DNA of 31,978 bases, from NCBI GenBank assembly GCA_910576815.1, contig CAJTKA010000039.1, forward strand, positions 1 to 31,978, given 5' to 3'. The stretch is from an uncultured Lachnospiraceae bacterium (GTDB lineage: Bacteria; Bacillota; Clostridia; Lachnospirales; Lachnospiraceae). The translations under genes were made by a program, and so were the position numbers. Shown in pieces: positions 31,114 to 31,978 of this stretch; position 1 is the first letter of the stretch; each line of letters starts with the position of its first letter. The notes beneath the pieces were generated by a model. It worked only from the letters and a program-made list of their open reading frames with translations. It was not told the origin of the DNA and made no database searches.

Positions 31114-31978
31114 ATGGAGGGTTGCGTGGAAGATAGAAAGAGCATTTTGCGGGAAAGGTTATTGGAAAGCATTGACTATTCCAAAGAGAGCAGCGATGAG
31201 GAGATTCTGGATCTGATCGATGAAATGCTCATCAGGGAAAGCAGAGAGCATCCCTTATCGTTACAGGAGCGGGGACGGCTCAGAAGGGAACTTTTTCACG
31301 CCGTCCGCAAACTGGATGTGCTGCAGGAACTGGTGGACGATTCAGGAATCACAGAGATCATGATCAACGGACCCGACCACATCTTCATTGAACAAAAGGG
31401 AAGATTGTTGGAAAGTGAACTGCATTTTGAGAGCGAAGAAAAGCTACAGGATGTAATTCAACAGATCGTGTCGGACTGTAACCGCACCGTCAATGAGGCA
31501 TCCCCCATTGTGGATGCCAGATTGCAAAACGGCGCCCGTGTGAATGTGGTTTTAAATCCAGTGGCGCTAAACGGGCCTATCGTTACCATCAGGCGTTTTC
31601 CCGACAAACCGATCACGATGGAGGATCTGGTCTCTTTCGGTTCCGTTACCGACGAGGTGTGCGCATGGTTAAACAGACTGGTGCAGGCAAAATACAATAT
31701 TTTTATCAGCGGCGGGACGGGATCGGGAAAGACGACTTTCCTCAATGCTCTTTCAAACTATATCCCGCAGGAGGAACGCATCATCACCATTGAGGACAGC
31801 GCGGAGTTACAGCTGACAAACATACAAAATATCGTCCGCATGGAAACAAGAAACGCCAATGTGGACGGCTGTCAGGAGATCACGATCAGAGATCTGATCA
31901 AGACATCTTTGAGAATGCGCCCAGACAGAATTATCGTGGGGGAGGTGCGCGGCGGCGAAGCTTTTGATATGATGCAGT
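31114..31978 (+). CDS. cpaF: CpaF/TadA family pilus assembly ATPase, 3' end beyond window
   Basis: A secretion ATPase that powers Tad pilus assembly. About 288 residues are present without a stop; the family is about 400-450 aa. The N-terminal domain has ITEIMINGPDHIFIEQKG (about 79-96). The ATPase core has Walker A SGGTGSGKTT (199-208), Asp box IITIEDSAELQL, the NIVRMETR strand, and Walker B region RMRPDRIIVGEVRGGEAFDM near the cut. All key motifs visible are intact. ATG 31114 is preceded by GGGAGG (31098-31103); ATG 31090 is also in frame. It follows the TadZ-like gene by 48 bp. Confidence 0.93.
   Translation, partial: MEGCVEDRKSILRERLLESIDYSKESSDEEILDLIDEMLIRESREHPLSLQERGRLRRELFHAVRKLDVLQELVDDSGITEIMINGPDHIFIEQKGRLLESELHFESEEKLQDVIQQIVSDCNRTVNEASPIVDARLQNGARVNVVLNPVALNGPIVTIRRFPDKPITMEDLVSFGSVTDEVCAWLNRLVQAKYNIFISGGTGSGKTTFLNALSNYIPQEERIITIEDSAELQLTNIQNIVRMETRNANVDGCQEITIRDLIKTSLRMRPDRIIVGEVRGGEAFDMMQ

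Noticed and set aside
1..31978. CRISPR array, prophage or insertion sequence
   Set aside because: No regularly spaced repeats, integrase, transposase or phage structural genes are visible.

Overview
The window looks like chromosomal DNA from a motile, gut-associated Firmicute of the Lachnospiraceae type. This is inferred from gene content: a flagellin-FliS cluster, a Tad pilus operon, a bile-salt-hydrolase-like enzyme, CarD-, ComFB-, DUF2508- and BofA-family genes, strong AGGAGG ribosome binding sites, frequent TTG/GTG starts and near-consensus sigma-A promoters. No phage, insertion sequence, integrase or CRISPR array is visible. No gene-free stretch exceeds 300 bases; the longest (23473-23747, 14199-14449, 22262-22497, 17322-17550) are described separately.

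Layout. Positions 1-1684 hold a 5'-truncated ABC-2 exporter (ATPase, permease) with a triple-hairpin block between its two genes. A Zn-dependent phospholipase-C-like gene follows (1883-2542), behind a perfect-consensus promoter. Next comes an export/stress block (2606-10479): a fused ABC exporter, an OmpR-type response regulator, a histidine kinase, and a MacB/Bce-type ATPase with a large FtsX permease. An AT-rich PDDEXK (YhcG/DUF1016) nuclease gene sits between the regulator and the kinase. A CheC-like protein, a CarD-like regulator, and an ECF sigma factor with a large single-pass membrane partner follow (10639-13821). ComFB (minus strand) and an ArsP_2-type metal exporter are divergent (13929-15298). 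A tRNA-Lys(CUU) on the minus strand precedes tatD and rsmA.

The right half is dominated by cell-surface and envelope functions. A large TPR/acidic/AAA-like protein is followed by glgB, whose product has a histone-like Lys/Ala/Thr tail, and then by a bile-salt-hydrolase-like gene. The flagellar cluster (23748-28576) is a 1052-aa FliK-like repeat protein, flagellin and FliS, probably read from a sigma-D-like promoter that overlaps an upstream terminator. A convergent DUF2508 gene carries the fliS terminator inside its coding sequence, and a BofA-family gene is divergent from it. The window ends in a Tad operon (prepilin peptidase, TadZ/CpaE-like, CpaF/TadA ATPase cut by the window edge) whose first start codon lies in a 25-bp tandem duplication that shifts the reading frame.

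The observations most worth following up are the nuclease inserted in the two-component operon, the 25-bp duplication at the Tad start, the TPR-acidic-AAA protein, the FliK-like repeat protein, and two hairpin-rich intergenic elements (751-844 and 23593-23712).
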